Source: Algibacter pacificus | Lineage (GTDB): Bacteria > Bacteroidota > Bacteroidia > Flavobacteriales > Flavobacteriaceae | Direction: 5' to 3' | Assembly (NCBI RefSeq): GCF_008033385.1 | Contig: NZ_VOGY01000006.1 | Location: 62,001-126,000 of the forward strand | Length of the DNA: 64,000 bases | Part shown: positions 16,634 to 25,592 of the stretch, piece after piece | Layout: every line of letters starts with the position of its first letter | How positions within the stretch are numbered: position 1 is the first letter of the stretch | Position numbers and translations under genes: made by a program | The notes under the pieces: generated by a model | Databases searched by the model: none | Seen by the model: only the letters and a program-made list of their open reading frames with translations | What the model was told of the DNA's origin: nothing

Positions 16634-19456
16634 TTAAAACGTATAATTTAATTGAAGTAATGTAGCACGTGGTAAAATAGGAACCACAATAAAACTCGCG
16701 TCTGGATTATTCTTTACAAAGTCTTTAGTTACCCCATTAGCGTTGGCTCCAAAAGAATTGGCGCCCATAAAATTAGCTAAGCCATCGGAATTTAATAGGT
16801 TCGTTGCTAGTACATTGGCTCTTAGGTTTTTGTTTATTTTATATCCAAGTCCAGCATCGAAAACACTGTAAGCATCTAGTTGAAAAGCATTAGCCACATT
16901 ACCTTCGCGTTTCCCTGTGTATTTCCATTTTAGGAATGCTGATACTTTGTCTTTTTCAAACTCAGCAGATAGGTTAAACATCAGTTTTGGGTTAAATGGT
17001 AAAGTGTTACCAGAGTAATCCGTTGTGTTATCGTCTGAATCATCAAAAGTGCCGGCAGCATCATAAATATTCCATTTACTAGCTTTAGGATCTTGGAGGA
17101 TACCATTAAAACGAAATGCAAAGTTTTGAAAAGGAGTGTAAACAGTTTCCCATTCTAAACCAAGTGTTTTCGAGGTGTTAAATAATACTGGGGTATAAAA
17201 AATACGATTGGTATCTTCATCTATTTCAAAATTAGTAATACCTATATCTTTTAATTTACTCCAAAATAATGTTGTGGTAAAGGAGAAATCTTTTACTATA
17301 GATTTTAAGCCCAATTCAACTTGATGTATTTTTTGCATTTCACCCTTTTGATTAATAGGAACCTCTGGGAAATTATTAAAATAATAATTTAATTCCGGTG
17401 CTTTATTCCCTTTTGAGAAGCGTCCGAATAAAGAAGCGTCATGACTCAATTTGTAATTTAAACCAGCAGAATAAGACACATAGTTATAAGTGAAATTAAA
17501 ATAATCTCGAGCTCCTGTTGGCATTAAAATATTGTTATCGTAGGCGGTGTTTTCATCGCCGTCTAAACCACCATCTTGTGTAAATGGCGCCGAGCGGTCG
17601 TTACTTCCTTTATGAGTTATCGATTCAAAACGTAGTCCTAAATCGAGCTCAAGTTTATCCGAAATATCCCAACGGTCATTCGCAAAAGTCGCTATTTGAC
17701 TAATTTTTGCGCGGCTATTCGTAAAAAATAATCCACCATAATTACTTACGCCATATTCATCAGATAAAGCCATTACAGGGGCATCTGGATTTTCTAAAGA
17801 AACCTGTAGCATTTTCGGATTGTTTTCATAAGTTGAAAACACAAAACTACCTTGTGTAAATACCGAAGTATTTGAAAAACCTGTAGCAAAACCAAAATTT
17901 AAATCATGCTTATCCCATATTTTTCGCAAGGTTAATTGCTGCATAAATTCATTCGCATCATTATCTTTATACCAAGTAGATGTTCCCATAACGGCATCAT
18001 TTGGTAATCTTCCATCGGTTAAATATTCAGCAGAATTTCCAGAGAAAATACCACTATTATCAATTCTGGCTACCTCGTTACCAGAATTAGCATCTTTAAA
18101 AACGTACTGTCCAACAGGAAAAGGGTTGCCGTTGCTTACTAAATAAGGCAGTAAAAAATCGCTGGTAGAAACATAGGCATTACTTATTGCGGTTTGCCAA
18201 TTGGCGCTTTTTGAAGAAAACTTCATGTTGTTTTTTATAGACCAATGGTTGCCTAAATTTTGAAATAAATCGATACCAAAAGCTAAATCTTTTGCATGTA
18301 CGCCGTTTGAAGGATTAAAACTATTTGTTCCACCTTCATCTAGATAACGACCGTCTGGGATGGTAGCATTAAAAGCGGGTAATAATAACGCTGTTGAATT
18401 GAAATCTTGACCAAAAGCAGCTTGTGGATTTTCCCAATTTGTAGCAGCCACACCATTATATCTATTAGTGTAATCGTTTAAATATTTTCCGTAAAGTTTA
18501 AAATATCCGTGCGTGTTTTCTTTTTTAACATCAAATTTAAACTGCCCACCTTTACTAAAAATGAAATCGGTATTTCTAGCGCCTTCATTATGTCGGTAAT
18601 GGCCTCCTGCATTAAAAAACCAATGGTTTCCTAGCGCACCGCCTAAAACAGCATCGGCTCTATAAATTGGGTTACCTTCACCTTGAATACCACTTTGAAG
18701 TTGAATTTCTCCATTTAATTTTTCCGAAGAATTTCGAGATATAAAATTATAAACGCCACCCGGCGCATTCATAGCGGTTATAGAAGCGCTACCACCGCGC
18801 AAAGCTTCCACTTTGGCGGTTGTTAAATCGACACGGTGGAAAATATCTGGGCTATAATACGAATGTTGTACTAAACTAACCGGTAATCCATCTTCTTGTA
18901 AAGAGACGTAGTACCAACCCATATCATCTTCGGCTGCAGCCGAAATACCACGCGTATAAACTTTAGTAAATACTTCTCCTGCCGAAGCATCGGTAAAAGT
19001 ACCTGATATATTTTGTAATAAATTGGCTGTGCCTTGTGGAATAACTTGTTGTATCTGTTGAGTATTAAGTGTGCTTATAGACGTACTGGATTCTAATTGC
19101 GTTTTTGGTGTAAAATTTCCTGTAACAATGATGGTGTGTAAATTAAGTAAATCGGTATTTAAAATATAATTGAACACCATATTCGTCGACCCAACTTGTA
19201 TAGCATCTTTTATCGATTTAAAGCCTAAATGCGAAATGTTTAAGGTATACTGACCTGTAGGAATGCTGGTAAGATTAAATTCTCCTTTAGAATTACTGAT
19301 ACTATAGATTATCGGATCAGTGTTTATTGCAATAGTAGCGCCTTCAATTGGTTTATTGCTACTATCTTTTATGTTTCCAGTAATTAAAGACTGCGTATAG
19401 CAAAAAAAAGTTTGTGCCATAATAAAAAATAGCACAAAGTGTTTAAACATATTCAT
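16634..19456 (-). CDS. TonB-dependent outer-membrane receptor
   Basis: The ATG at 19456 yields MNMFKHFVLFFIMAQTFFC, a normal signal peptide; an ATG 48 bases upstream would add an implausible soluble lead. After the signal comes a CarboxypepD_reg-like domain (ITGNIKDSSNKPIEGATIAI, about residues 25-105), a plug domain with YTRGISAAAEDDMG and LRGGSAS, then a large beta-barrel ending LLQLNYTF with a terminal aromatic residue. It imports a large ligand (siderophore, cobalamin or oligosaccharide); no SusD partner is adjacent, so glycan import is less likely. It stands alone between two intergenic regions. Confidence 0.92.
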   Translation of the reverse strand: MNMFKHFVLFFIMAQTFFCYTQSLITGNIKDSSNKPIEGATIAINTDPIIYSISNSKGEFNLTSIPTGQYTLNISHLGFKSIKDAIQVGSTNMVFNYILNTDLLNLHTIIVTGNFTPKTQLESSTSISTLNTQQIQQVIPQGTANLLQNISGTFTDASAGEVFTKVYTRGISAAAEDDMGWYYVSLQEDGLPVSLVQHSYYSPDIFHRVDLTTAKVEALRGGSASITAMNAPGGVYNFISRNSSEKLNGEIQLQSGIQGEGNPIYRADAVLGGALGNHWFFNAGGHYRHNEGARNTDFIFSKGGQFKFDVKKENTHGYFKLYGKYLNDYTNRYNGVAATNWENPQAAFGQDFNSTALLLPAFNATIPDGRYLDEGGTNSFNPSNGVHAKDLAFGIDLFQNLGNHWSIKNNMKFSSKSANWQTAISNAYVSTSDFLLPYLVSNGNPFPVGQYVFKDANSGNEVARIDNSGIFSGNSAEYLTDGRLPNDAVMGTSTWYKDNDANEFMQQLTLRKIWDKHDLNFGFATGFSNTSVFTQGSFVFSTYENNPKMLQVSLENPDAPVMALSDEYGVSNYGGLFFTNSRAKISQIATFANDRWDISDKLELDLGLRFESITHKGSNDRSAPFTQDGGLDGDENTAYDNNILMPTGARDYFNFTYNYVSYSAGLNYKLSHDASLFGRFSKGNKAPELNYYFNNFPEVPINQKGEMQKIHQVELGLKSIVKDFSFTTTLFWSKLKDIGITNFEIDEDTNRIFYTPVLFNTSKTLGLEWETVYTPFQNFAFRFNGILQDPKASKWNIYDAAGTFDDSDDNTTDYSGNTLPFNPKLMFNLSAEFEKDKVSAFLKWKYTGKREGNVANAFQLDAYSVFDAGLGYKINKNLRANVLATNLLNSDGLANFMGANSFGANANGVTKDFVKNNPDASFIVVPILPRATLLQLNYTF

Positions 19457-19501
19457 AGTTTGGGGGCGTGAAAATCGATAGTTATTATGGCATAGTGCGC
19501 A

Positions 19502-19509
19502 CAAATTTA
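19502..19509 (-). promoter_or_regulatory. Candidate -7 box of the TonB receptor gene
   Basis: On the minus strand TAAATTTG matches TAnnTTTG about 46 bases before the chosen ATG, which also supports the start at 19456 over the upstream ATG at 19504. Confidence 0.45.
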
Positions 19510-20069
19510 TAAAATTAAATAAGATAATTGTTTATATATTATTTTTGATAGAATTAGAACAAAGTGGCCTGTACTATTAAAGTTATTAAAATTGTGTGAT
19601 TTGGAGTTTAAATTATTCAAATAATTTAATTCAAAAAAATAAATAATATTATTGAACCATTCAAGCTAGTGACATTGTTTATTACGCCGATACTTACTTA
19701 CCGTTAGCGGGTGTTTTTGAATGAAAAAAAATTAGTTTATTTCAACTTCAAATCTGGGTATAAATAGTTCTCGGGCTAGTTCAGGGACGCTTTTTTCTTA
19801 TTCGTTTTCTTTTAAGATTTTCAAAATCTGTATCTCGGTAAATTTGCTTTTTTTTATCTGATAGTTTAGAATTTAAAATTAGTAAATCAATATGTTATGT
19901 TGGCTTATTTTTAGGTAAGGCTATATTCTTGAGTTGTTTACTAAATTGGGATAAATATTTTTTAAGATACATTATTTTAGAATTGTAGTTTTTTTTATTT
20001 TGTTGTTTATCAGTGTTTTAATTGATGTGTTTTTATAGTTTTAAATCTTAATATTTTTCATGTTTAAAG
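19510..20069. other. Gene-free AT-rich stretch
   Basis: I see no coding frame, repeat family member or convincing hairpin here. It separates the divergent TonB receptor gene from the promoter of the candidate RNA at 20107. Confidence 0.5.
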
Positions 20070-20099
20070 TTGGTAAATCCATAATTAATTGTAATTTTG
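20070..20099 (+). promoter_or_regulatory. Consensus promoter before the structured RNA and arginine operon
   Basis: A -33 TTG at 20070-20072 and a -7 TAATTTTG at 20092-20099 are separated by 19 bases, matching the Bacteroidota consensus. The start of transcription is expected near 20105-20108, directly at the 5' end of the structured segment. Confidence 0.65.
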
Positions 20100-20106
20100 C
20101 TCCATA

Positions 20107-20271
20107 ATATTAACGAAAGGGGCTTGTGCCGACGATTTAGAGTTAATAGTTAAGGTAGTTATTCAGTGAAAGCAGGAAACAACATATCTCTTATCTCTTC
20201 TGTTTTAGTAGTTCGTACTAAAGCTCATGTTGTGTGTGTTCCTCAAATTCGCCCCTCGGGGGTTGTTTTTT
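20107..20271 (+). ncRNA. Candidate structured RNA or leader ahead of the arginine operon
   Basis: Nested pairings are visible by eye: an outer stem AGGGGC (20118-20123) with GCCCCT (20251-20256); a middle helix of AGGAA (20174-20178) with TTCCT (20239-20243) and CAACAT (20180-20185) with ATGTTG (20227-20232); and an apical hairpin of about 9 bp (20202-20210 with 20216-20224) closing a GTTCG loop. A CCCCTCGGGGG segment and seven T (20266-20272) end it. Only about 165 bases long with its own promoter, it could be a free small RNA (6S-like in overall shape) or an attenuator leader, since the 3' CCCC can pair either with the 5' GGGG or with the following GGGGG. Which one is unproven. Confidence 0.5.
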
Positions 20272-20433
20272 TAAGAAAGTAATTCACTTTCAAATTTTCG
20301 TTATTTTTTAGAATCGGTTTTGTATGTGTTTATGGTAATAATACATGCTTAACACTTTAATTAATTTAAACTCAAGACAGTTAGGTTTGGTATTGAGTTA
20401 TATAGATGTATGCTTTAAAGGGCATATTAAAAA

Positions 20434-21000
20434 ATGGATACAATATTGAGTACAGATGCTATTAGTGTTGTTAAAAAAGCAGAAATGTATTGTTCTCGAG
20501 AGGGGATAGACATTGATCTTGTTTATAAACTTCCTGAGCGTGAATTAGAAATTATTTCTGAAAGATCAAAAGAACTTCCTACCTTATATTTTGTTAGTGT
20601 AGATTTGTTAAGAAGGCGGTTAAAAAACGGTTGCTTTTTGCTGCGAAGAGGGGATGAGATATTGGGTCATATTTTTGCACACGAGCATCACGTAAAAGGC
20701 CGTTCGGTTTATGAGCGCGCTTGTTTGTGGGTAAATCGCGATTACCGTAATTATAACCTTGGTTTGTTGTTAATGAGTAGAATGACGGAGTTATTTACCG
20801 AGAGTTTTCTTATTTCCATTGCGCAAACACCTAAAGTTCATTATTATAATGAATTGTTGGGGATGACGCATGTTACTTTAGCTCAAATGTCTAAAGTATT
20901 AGTGGAAGAGTTAGAAAAACTAGGGAAATTAAGAGATGAGTTAAATTATAGATATTATGTTAATCCATGTTTTTTGGCCGAGTCTAAACAATTAAAATAA
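20434..21000 (+). CDS. GNAT-family acyltransferase heading the arginine operon
   Basis: This 188-residue protein has a GNAT-like layout: an acceptor-side N-terminus, a core strand FLLRRGDEILGHIFAHEHHV near residue 70, and RACLWVNRDYRNYNLGLLLM near residue 95, where the R/Q-x-x-G/A-type acyl-CoA loop is expected (NYNLG). It is the first gene of the operon, 27 bases before argG. The operon has all later steps of N-acyl arginine synthesis but no argA or argJ, so this enzyme is the natural candidate for acylating glutamate (succinyl or acetyl donor). That role is an inference from position. Confidence 0.75.
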   Translation: MDTILSTDAISVVKKAEMYCSREGIDIDLVYKLPERELEIISERSKELPTLYFVSVDLLRRRLKNGCFLLRRGDEILGHIFAHEHHVKGRSVYERACLWVNRDYRNYNLGLLLMSRMTELFTESFLISIAQTPKVHYYNELLGMTHVTLAQMSKVLVEELEKLGKLRDELNYRYYVNPCFLAESKQLK

Positions 21001-21027
21001 ATACGAAATTAAGTTATATAAAATAGA

Positions 21028-22209
21028 ATGAAAAAGTTAGTAATAGCATACAGTGGAGGGTTAGATACATCATACTGTGCCGTAAGTTTATCAAAAGAAT
21101 ATGACGTACACGCCGTAAGTGTTAATACCGGTGGTTTTACAGAAGAAGAAATTAAGCATATTGAAAGTAACGCCTATAAAATGGGGGTTTCAACTTATAA
21201 GAATATTAATGCAGTGCCTACTTTTTATCAAAAAGTAGTGAAGTATTTAATTTATGGGAATGTATTGAAAAACGCGACATACCCACTTTCTGTAAGTGCG
21301 GAGCGTATTATTCAAGCCATTGAAATTATAGAATATGCAAAAAGTATTGGTGCTGAATATATCGCACATGGTAGTACTGGAGCAGGAAATGATCAAGTGC
21401 GTTTCGATATGATTTTTCAAACATTGGCACCAAATATTGAGATTATTACGCCAATTAGAGATGAAAAATTAAGCAGACAACAAGAAATAGATTATTTAAA
21501 AGCAAACGGCATTGAAGCTTCTTGGGAAAAATCAAGATATTCTATTAATAAAGGACTTTGGGGAACCAGTGTTGGTGGAGAAGAAACCTTATCTTCGGAA
21601 AAAGCCTTGCCAAGTGAAGCGTACCCATCACAATTAGAAAAAGAAGGTGAAGAAAAAGTAACCTTAACTTTTGAGAAAGGGGAATTTGTAGCTTTAAATG
21701 GTGAAAAAAATCTACCTGAAATTAATATTGAAAAACTGAATGATATGGCTTCGGCTTATGCTATTGGCCGCGATATTCATGTTGGAGATACTATTGTTGG
21801 TACTAAAGGTCGTGTTGGTTTTGAAGCCGCAGCAGCTTTAATTATAGTAAAAGCACACCATTTATTAGAAAAGCACACGCTTACTAAATGGCAATTACAA
21901 CATAAGGAATATCTATCTAGTTTCTATGGTATGCACTTACACGAAGGGCAATATTTAGATCCTGTGATGCGAAATATTGAAGCGTTCTTACAAAGCAGTC
22001 AAGAGATGGTGTCGGGAGAGGTTACAGTAACCTTAAAACCATATCATTTTTCTTTAGATGGTATTGTGTCTAGTCACGATTTAATGTCGAGTAAGTTTAG
22101 TACCTATGGTGAAGAAAATAAAGCTTGGACAGCAGATGATGCTAAAGGCTTTATTAAAATTTTCGGAAACCAAAATAAAATTTACAGACAAGTAAATTTA
22201 GACGCATAA
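21028..22209 (+). CDS. argG: Argininosuccinate synthase
   Basis: ArgG joins citrulline and aspartate with ATP. The N-terminal ATP-binding motif AYSGGLDTSYCAV is intact, followed by the family segments AHGSTGAGNDQVRFD and SWEKSRYSINKGLWG. At 393 residues it is a normal length, though this Bacteroidota subgroup is divergent from the E. coli enzyme. It acts in the cytoplasm at the penultimate step of arginine synthesis and lies second in the operon. Confidence 0.94.
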   Translation: MKKLVIAYSGGLDTSYCAVSLSKEYDVHAVSVNTGGFTEEEIKHIESNAYKMGVSTYKNINAVPTFYQKVVKYLIYGNVLKNATYPLSVSAERIIQAIEIIEYAKSIGAEYIAHGSTGAGNDQVRFDMIFQTLAPNIEIITPIRDEKLSRQQEIDYLKANGIEASWEKSRYSINKGLWGTSVGGEETLSSEKALPSEAYPSQLEKEGEEKVTLTFEKGEFVALNGEKNLPEINIEKLNDMASAYAIGRDIHVGDTIVGTKGRVGFEAAAALIIVKAHHLLEKHTLTKWQLQHKEYLSSFYGMHLHEGQYLDPVMRNIEAFLQSSQEMVSGEVTVTLKPYHFSLDGIVSSHDLMSSKFSTYGEENKAWTADDAKGFIKIFGNQNKIYRQVNLDA

Positions 22210-22266
22210 AAAGTACCGGGAGCGGTTTGATTTTTTTAAATTTAATCGCTCTAAAAAATATACAAA

Positions 22267-23250
22267 ATGAAAAATATTGAAGTTGGAATTATAGGAGGTG
22301 CAGGCTATACGGCTGGTGAGTTAATACGTTTATTAATGCACCACCCAAATGCAAATATTAATTTTGTGTTTAGCACATCGAATGCTGGAAATAAAATAAG
22401 CAAGATTCATCAGGATTTAGTTGGTTCTTTAGATTTAGAATTTACCGATACCGTAAATCCAGAGGTTGATGTCTTATTTTTATGTTTAGGTCATGGGAAT
22501 TCGGTGAAATTTTTATCGAATAATTCATTTTCTGAAAACACTAAAATAATAGATTTAGGAAATGATTTTAGGTTAGAAGCCGATAAGGTTTTTAACGGAA
22601 AAACATTTGTTTACGGTTTACCAGAATTGCAACGCGATGCTATAAAAACAGCAAACTATATTGCTAATCCGGGGTGTTTTGCAACGGCTATTCAGTTGGC
22701 TTTATTGCCATTGGCCGATAAAGGTTTAGTAAACACCGATGTACATATTAATGCGGTAACGGGTGCTACTGGTGCAGGAACATCATTATCTGCAACTACG
22801 CATTTTACTTGGAGAGATAATAACTTTTCGTATTACAAACCTTTTACGCATCAGCATTTAGGAGAGATTAATCAAACGGTGAAACAACTGCAAAATAGTT
22901 TTTCTTCCGAGATTATATTTATGCCAAACAGAGGCGATTTTTCAAGAGGTATTTTCGCAACACTGTATACCGATTTTGAAGGTAGCGTTGAAGATGCAAA
23001 GGCCATTTATAAAGATTTTTATAAAGATGCTAAATTTACTTTTGTATCCGATGATGAATTACATTTAAAACAAGTAGTAAATACTAGTAAATGTTTAATA
23101 CATTTACATAAATATAACGGTAAATTGTTAGTTACGAGCATTATTGATAATTTATTGAAAGGTGCTTCGGGACAAGCTGTTCAGAATATGAATTTAATGT
23201 TCGGTTTAGATGAAACAGCAGGATTAGGTTTGAAAGCTACTTATTTTTAG
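22267..23250 (+). CDS. argC: N-acyl-gamma-glutamyl-phosphate reductase
   Basis: ArgC reduces N-acylglutamyl phosphate to the semialdehyde with NADPH. The N-terminal Rossmann loop is GIIGGAGYTAGELIR, and the catalytic cysteine is C137 in ANPGCFATAIQLAL. The segment HQHLGEINQ supplies the usual histidine. The length (327 residues) is normal. It follows argG by 57 bases. A copy of repeat family A separates it from proC. Confidence 0.95.
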   Translation: MKNIEVGIIGGAGYTAGELIRLLMHHPNANINFVFSTSNAGNKISKIHQDLVGSLDLEFTDTVNPEVDVLFLCLGHGNSVKFLSNNSFSENTKIIDLGNDFRLEADKVFNGKTFVYGLPELQRDAIKTANYIANPGCFATAIQLALLPLADKGLVNTDVHINAVTGATGAGTSLSATTHFTWRDNNFSYYKPFTHQHLGEINQTVKQLQNSFSSEIIFMPNRGDFSRGIFATLYTDFEGSVEDAKAIYKDFYKDAKFTFVSDDELHLKQVVNTSKCLIHLHKYNGKLLVTSIIDNLLKGASGQAVQNMNLMFGLDETAGLGLKATYF

Positions 23251-23276
23251 AATTAGAGTAAGCACATAACCGTGGT

Positions 23277-23403
23277 GCGTTAGGGATTGAACGGTATGTT
23301 TGAGCTCCCCGACCAAAGGAGGGAGCGAGTAGTGAAAGCCCGACCGTGAGCGTTTCCTGCAAGGTTTTTTTACCTGGCAGGAATATAGCGAGGGGTAACG
23401 CCC
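23277..23403. repeat. Dispersed intergenic repeat, family A, copy 3 (reverse orientation)
   Basis: It reads GCGTTAGGGATTGA at the left end and GAGGGGTAACGCCC at the right end, the reverse of the copies at 3803, 13998 and 55930. It lies within the arginine/proline operon between argC and proC and contains the inner AAAGCCCGACC motif. Confidence 0.75.
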
Positions 23404-23465
23404 AAAAAATATAAATAGATAAGATAGTGCGTTCTGCGGGAGTGGAAATAAAAAATAAAATCGAA

Positions 23466-24260
23466 ATGAAAGTAGCCATTATTGGAGCTGGGAGCTTAGG
23501 ACAGTCGATTGCAAAAGGTTTATTGACTTCGGATGCATTGACCAGTTTGTGTTTAACAAGACGGAATTTGAGTTCTCTTAAAGCCTTTGAAGGTGTTGAA
23601 AAAGTAACTTTAACAACAGATAATATTGAAGCTATAAAGCAGGCTGAGGTGATTATTTTTGCCGTGCAACCAAGACATTTTGAGGGAATTTTAAACGATC
23701 TTAAACCGTATTTAACAGAAAACCATGTGTTAATTTCTGTGATTACTGGTTTTGCTATTGCAAGAATGGAGGCTATTGTTGGACCTCATTATTACGTGAT
23801 TCGTGCTATGCCAAATACGGCGGCGTCTGTAGGACAATCTATGACTTGTTTTTCTACCAATATAAAAGGGAAAGAAAAAAGTGATTTAGCGAAAACCATT
23901 TTTAATAGCATGGGAACCGCTTTAGAAATTCCTGAAGAACAATTGCAAGCAGCAACGGTAATTTGTGCGAGCGGTATTGCTTTTTGGATGCGCTTAATTC
24001 GTGCAACTACGCAAGGCGCTATTCAGTTAGGATTTGAAGCACATGAAGCCCACCAACTAGCTATGCAAACCTGTTTTGGAGCCGCGAGTTTATTAAAACA
24101 ATCGGGAAAACATCCCGAGGAGGAAATAGACCGTGTAACCACGCCTAGCGGCTGTACTATTGAGGGATTAAACGAAATGGAACATCAAGGTTTGAGTTCC
24201 TCGCTTATAAAAGGAATAAATGCTTCTTTTGAGAAAATTAACCAGATAAAAACCAAATAA
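23466..24260 (+). CDS. proC: Pyrroline-5-carboxylate reductase
   Basis: ProC makes proline from pyrroline-5-carboxylate. The ATG at 23466 places the Rossmann loop GAGSLGQSIAKGL directly at the N-terminus; an in-frame ATG 39 bases earlier lies in repeat-adjacent sequence. Further family motifs are RAMPNTAASVGQSMT and the C-terminal TTPSGCTIEGLNEME. The product has 264 residues. Its placement inside an arginine operon couples both glutamate-derived pathways. Confidence 0.94.
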   Translation: MKVAIIGAGSLGQSIAKGLLTSDALTSLCLTRRNLSSLKAFEGVEKVTLTTDNIEAIKQAEVIIFAVQPRHFEGILNDLKPYLTENHVLISVITGFAIARMEAIVGPHYYVIRAMPNTAASVGQSMTCFSTNIKGKEKSDLAKTIFNSMGTALEIPEEQLQAATVICASGIAFWMRLIRATTQGAIQLGFEAHEAHQLAMQTCFGAASLLKQSGKHPEEEIDRVTTPSGCTIEGLNEMEHQGLSSSLIKGINASFEKINQIKTK

Positions 24261-24262
24261 TT

Positions 24263-25414
24263 ATGCCACTATTTAATGTATATCCTCTGTATGATGTTAC
24301 GCCTGTTTCGGGAAAAGGCGTTTATGTTTATGATGAAAATGGAACCGAATATCTAGATTTATACGGTGGTCATGCCGTAATTTCTATTGGTCATGCACAT
24401 CCAAGATATGTTAAGGCAATTTCTAAACAAGTAGAGTCCTTAGGGTTTTATTCTAATGCTGTTCAAAATCCGTTACAAATAAAGTTAGCGAATCGGCTTG
24501 AAAGAATATCTGGTTGTAAGGATTATCAGTTGTTTTTATGTAATTCTGGGGCAGAAGCCAATGAAAATGCCCTAAAATTAGCTTCGTTTAAAACTGGTAA
24601 AAAACGTGTTGTTGCTTTTAGTAATGGGTTTCACGGAAGAACATCGGCAGCTGTTGCGGTAACCGATAATAAAAATATTATTGCACCAATAAATGCACAA
24701 CAAGCAGTAACTATTTTGCCTTTAAATGATGTTGAAGGTGTAAAAGCAGAACTTGAAAAAGGTGATGTTTGTGCTGTTATTGTAGAATTTATCCAAGGTG
24801 TTGGTGGTTTGGATCAAGGAACTGCGGAGTTTTTTGAACAAGTAGATGCGCTTTGTAAAGCTAATAATACATTTTTTATTGCCGATGAGGTGCAATCTGG
24901 TTACGGACGTTCGGGTAAATTCTTTGCTTTTCAACATTATAATGTAACGCCAGATGCTATTTCCATAGCAAAAGGCATGGGGAACGGGTTTCCTATTGGC
25001 GGCATTTTAATTCACCCAAGTATTAAAGCAAAATTTGGTATGTTGGGGACTACTTTTGGAGGAAACCATTTAGCTTGCGCTGCTGGTTTATCTGTTTTAC
25101 GAGTGATTGATGAGCAAAAACTAATTGATAATGTGAATGACATGAATTGTTACTTCGTTAAATTGGCTAAAACCATTCCGCAGATAAAAAATATTAAAGG
25201 AAAGGGCTTAATGCTTGGTTTAGAATTCGATTTTGAAGTAGCACAATTACGTAAAGATTTAATTTATAATCATCATATTTTTACTGGTGGTGCCATGAAT
25301 AAAAATTTATTGAGAATTTTACCTTCATTAACTATTAGAAGAGAACATATTAATATGTTTTTTGAAGCTTTAGTTGAAGTTTTAAATGAAGTTGAAGAGT
25401 TGGAAGTGAAATAA
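24263..25414 (+). CDS. argD: Acylornithine aminotransferase (class III)
   Basis: This PLP enzyme transfers an amino group from glutamate to N-acyl-glutamate semialdehyde. Family marks are GGHAVISIGHAHP near residue 35, the PLP phosphate loop NSGAEANENALKLA, the cofactor aspartate in FIADEVQSGYGRSG and the Schiff-base lysine in ISIAKGMGNGFPIGG. The length (383) matches ArgD. The gap from proC is two bases, so translation is probably coupled. Confidence 0.94.
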   Translation: MPLFNVYPLYDVTPVSGKGVYVYDENGTEYLDLYGGHAVISIGHAHPRYVKAISKQVESLGFYSNAVQNPLQIKLANRLERISGCKDYQLFLCNSGAEANENALKLASFKTGKKRVVAFSNGFHGRTSAAVAVTDNKNIIAPINAQQAVTILPLNDVEGVKAELEKGDVCAVIVEFIQGVGGLDQGTAEFFEQVDALCKANNTFFIADEVQSGYGRSGKFFAFQHYNVTPDAISIAKGMGNGFPIGGILIHPSIKAKFGMLGTTFGGNHLACAAGLSVLRVIDEQKLIDNVNDMNCYFVKLAKTIPQIKNIKGKGLMLGLEFDFEVAQLRKDLIYNHHIFTGGAMNKNLLRILPSLTIRREHINMFFEALVEVLNEVEELEVK

Positions 25415-25507
25415 ATTAGTAGAGCATAAAAGCTAGAAAATAGAATAAAGAGCATAGAAAATAGAGAAGAGAAAATAGAAGATAGATTGTTGATGATATG
25501 AAGCGGT

Positions 25508-25538
25508 TTGTTATTTCGACTTTTGGAGAAATCTCATA
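25508..25538. repeat. Single degenerate copy of the array arm
   Basis: TTATTTCGACTTTTGGAGAA resembles the GTCATTTCGACGAAAGGAGA arm of the 163-bp array at 14217. It lies in the argD-proA gap. Confidence 0.45.
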
Positions 25539-25592
25539 AAAAGAAGGACTACGAACTAAAATATTTTCAACATAAAAATTGAATATTAAAAA

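Noticed and set aside
20227-20274. Leader peptide for arginine attenuation (MLCVFLKFAPRGLFF)
   Set aside because: It contains only one arginine codon and lies inside the paired stems, so it is more likely chance than a control peptide.
23237-23479. 80-residue minus-strand ORF between argC and proC
   Set aside because: It lies largely over the repeat element and has no recognisable features.
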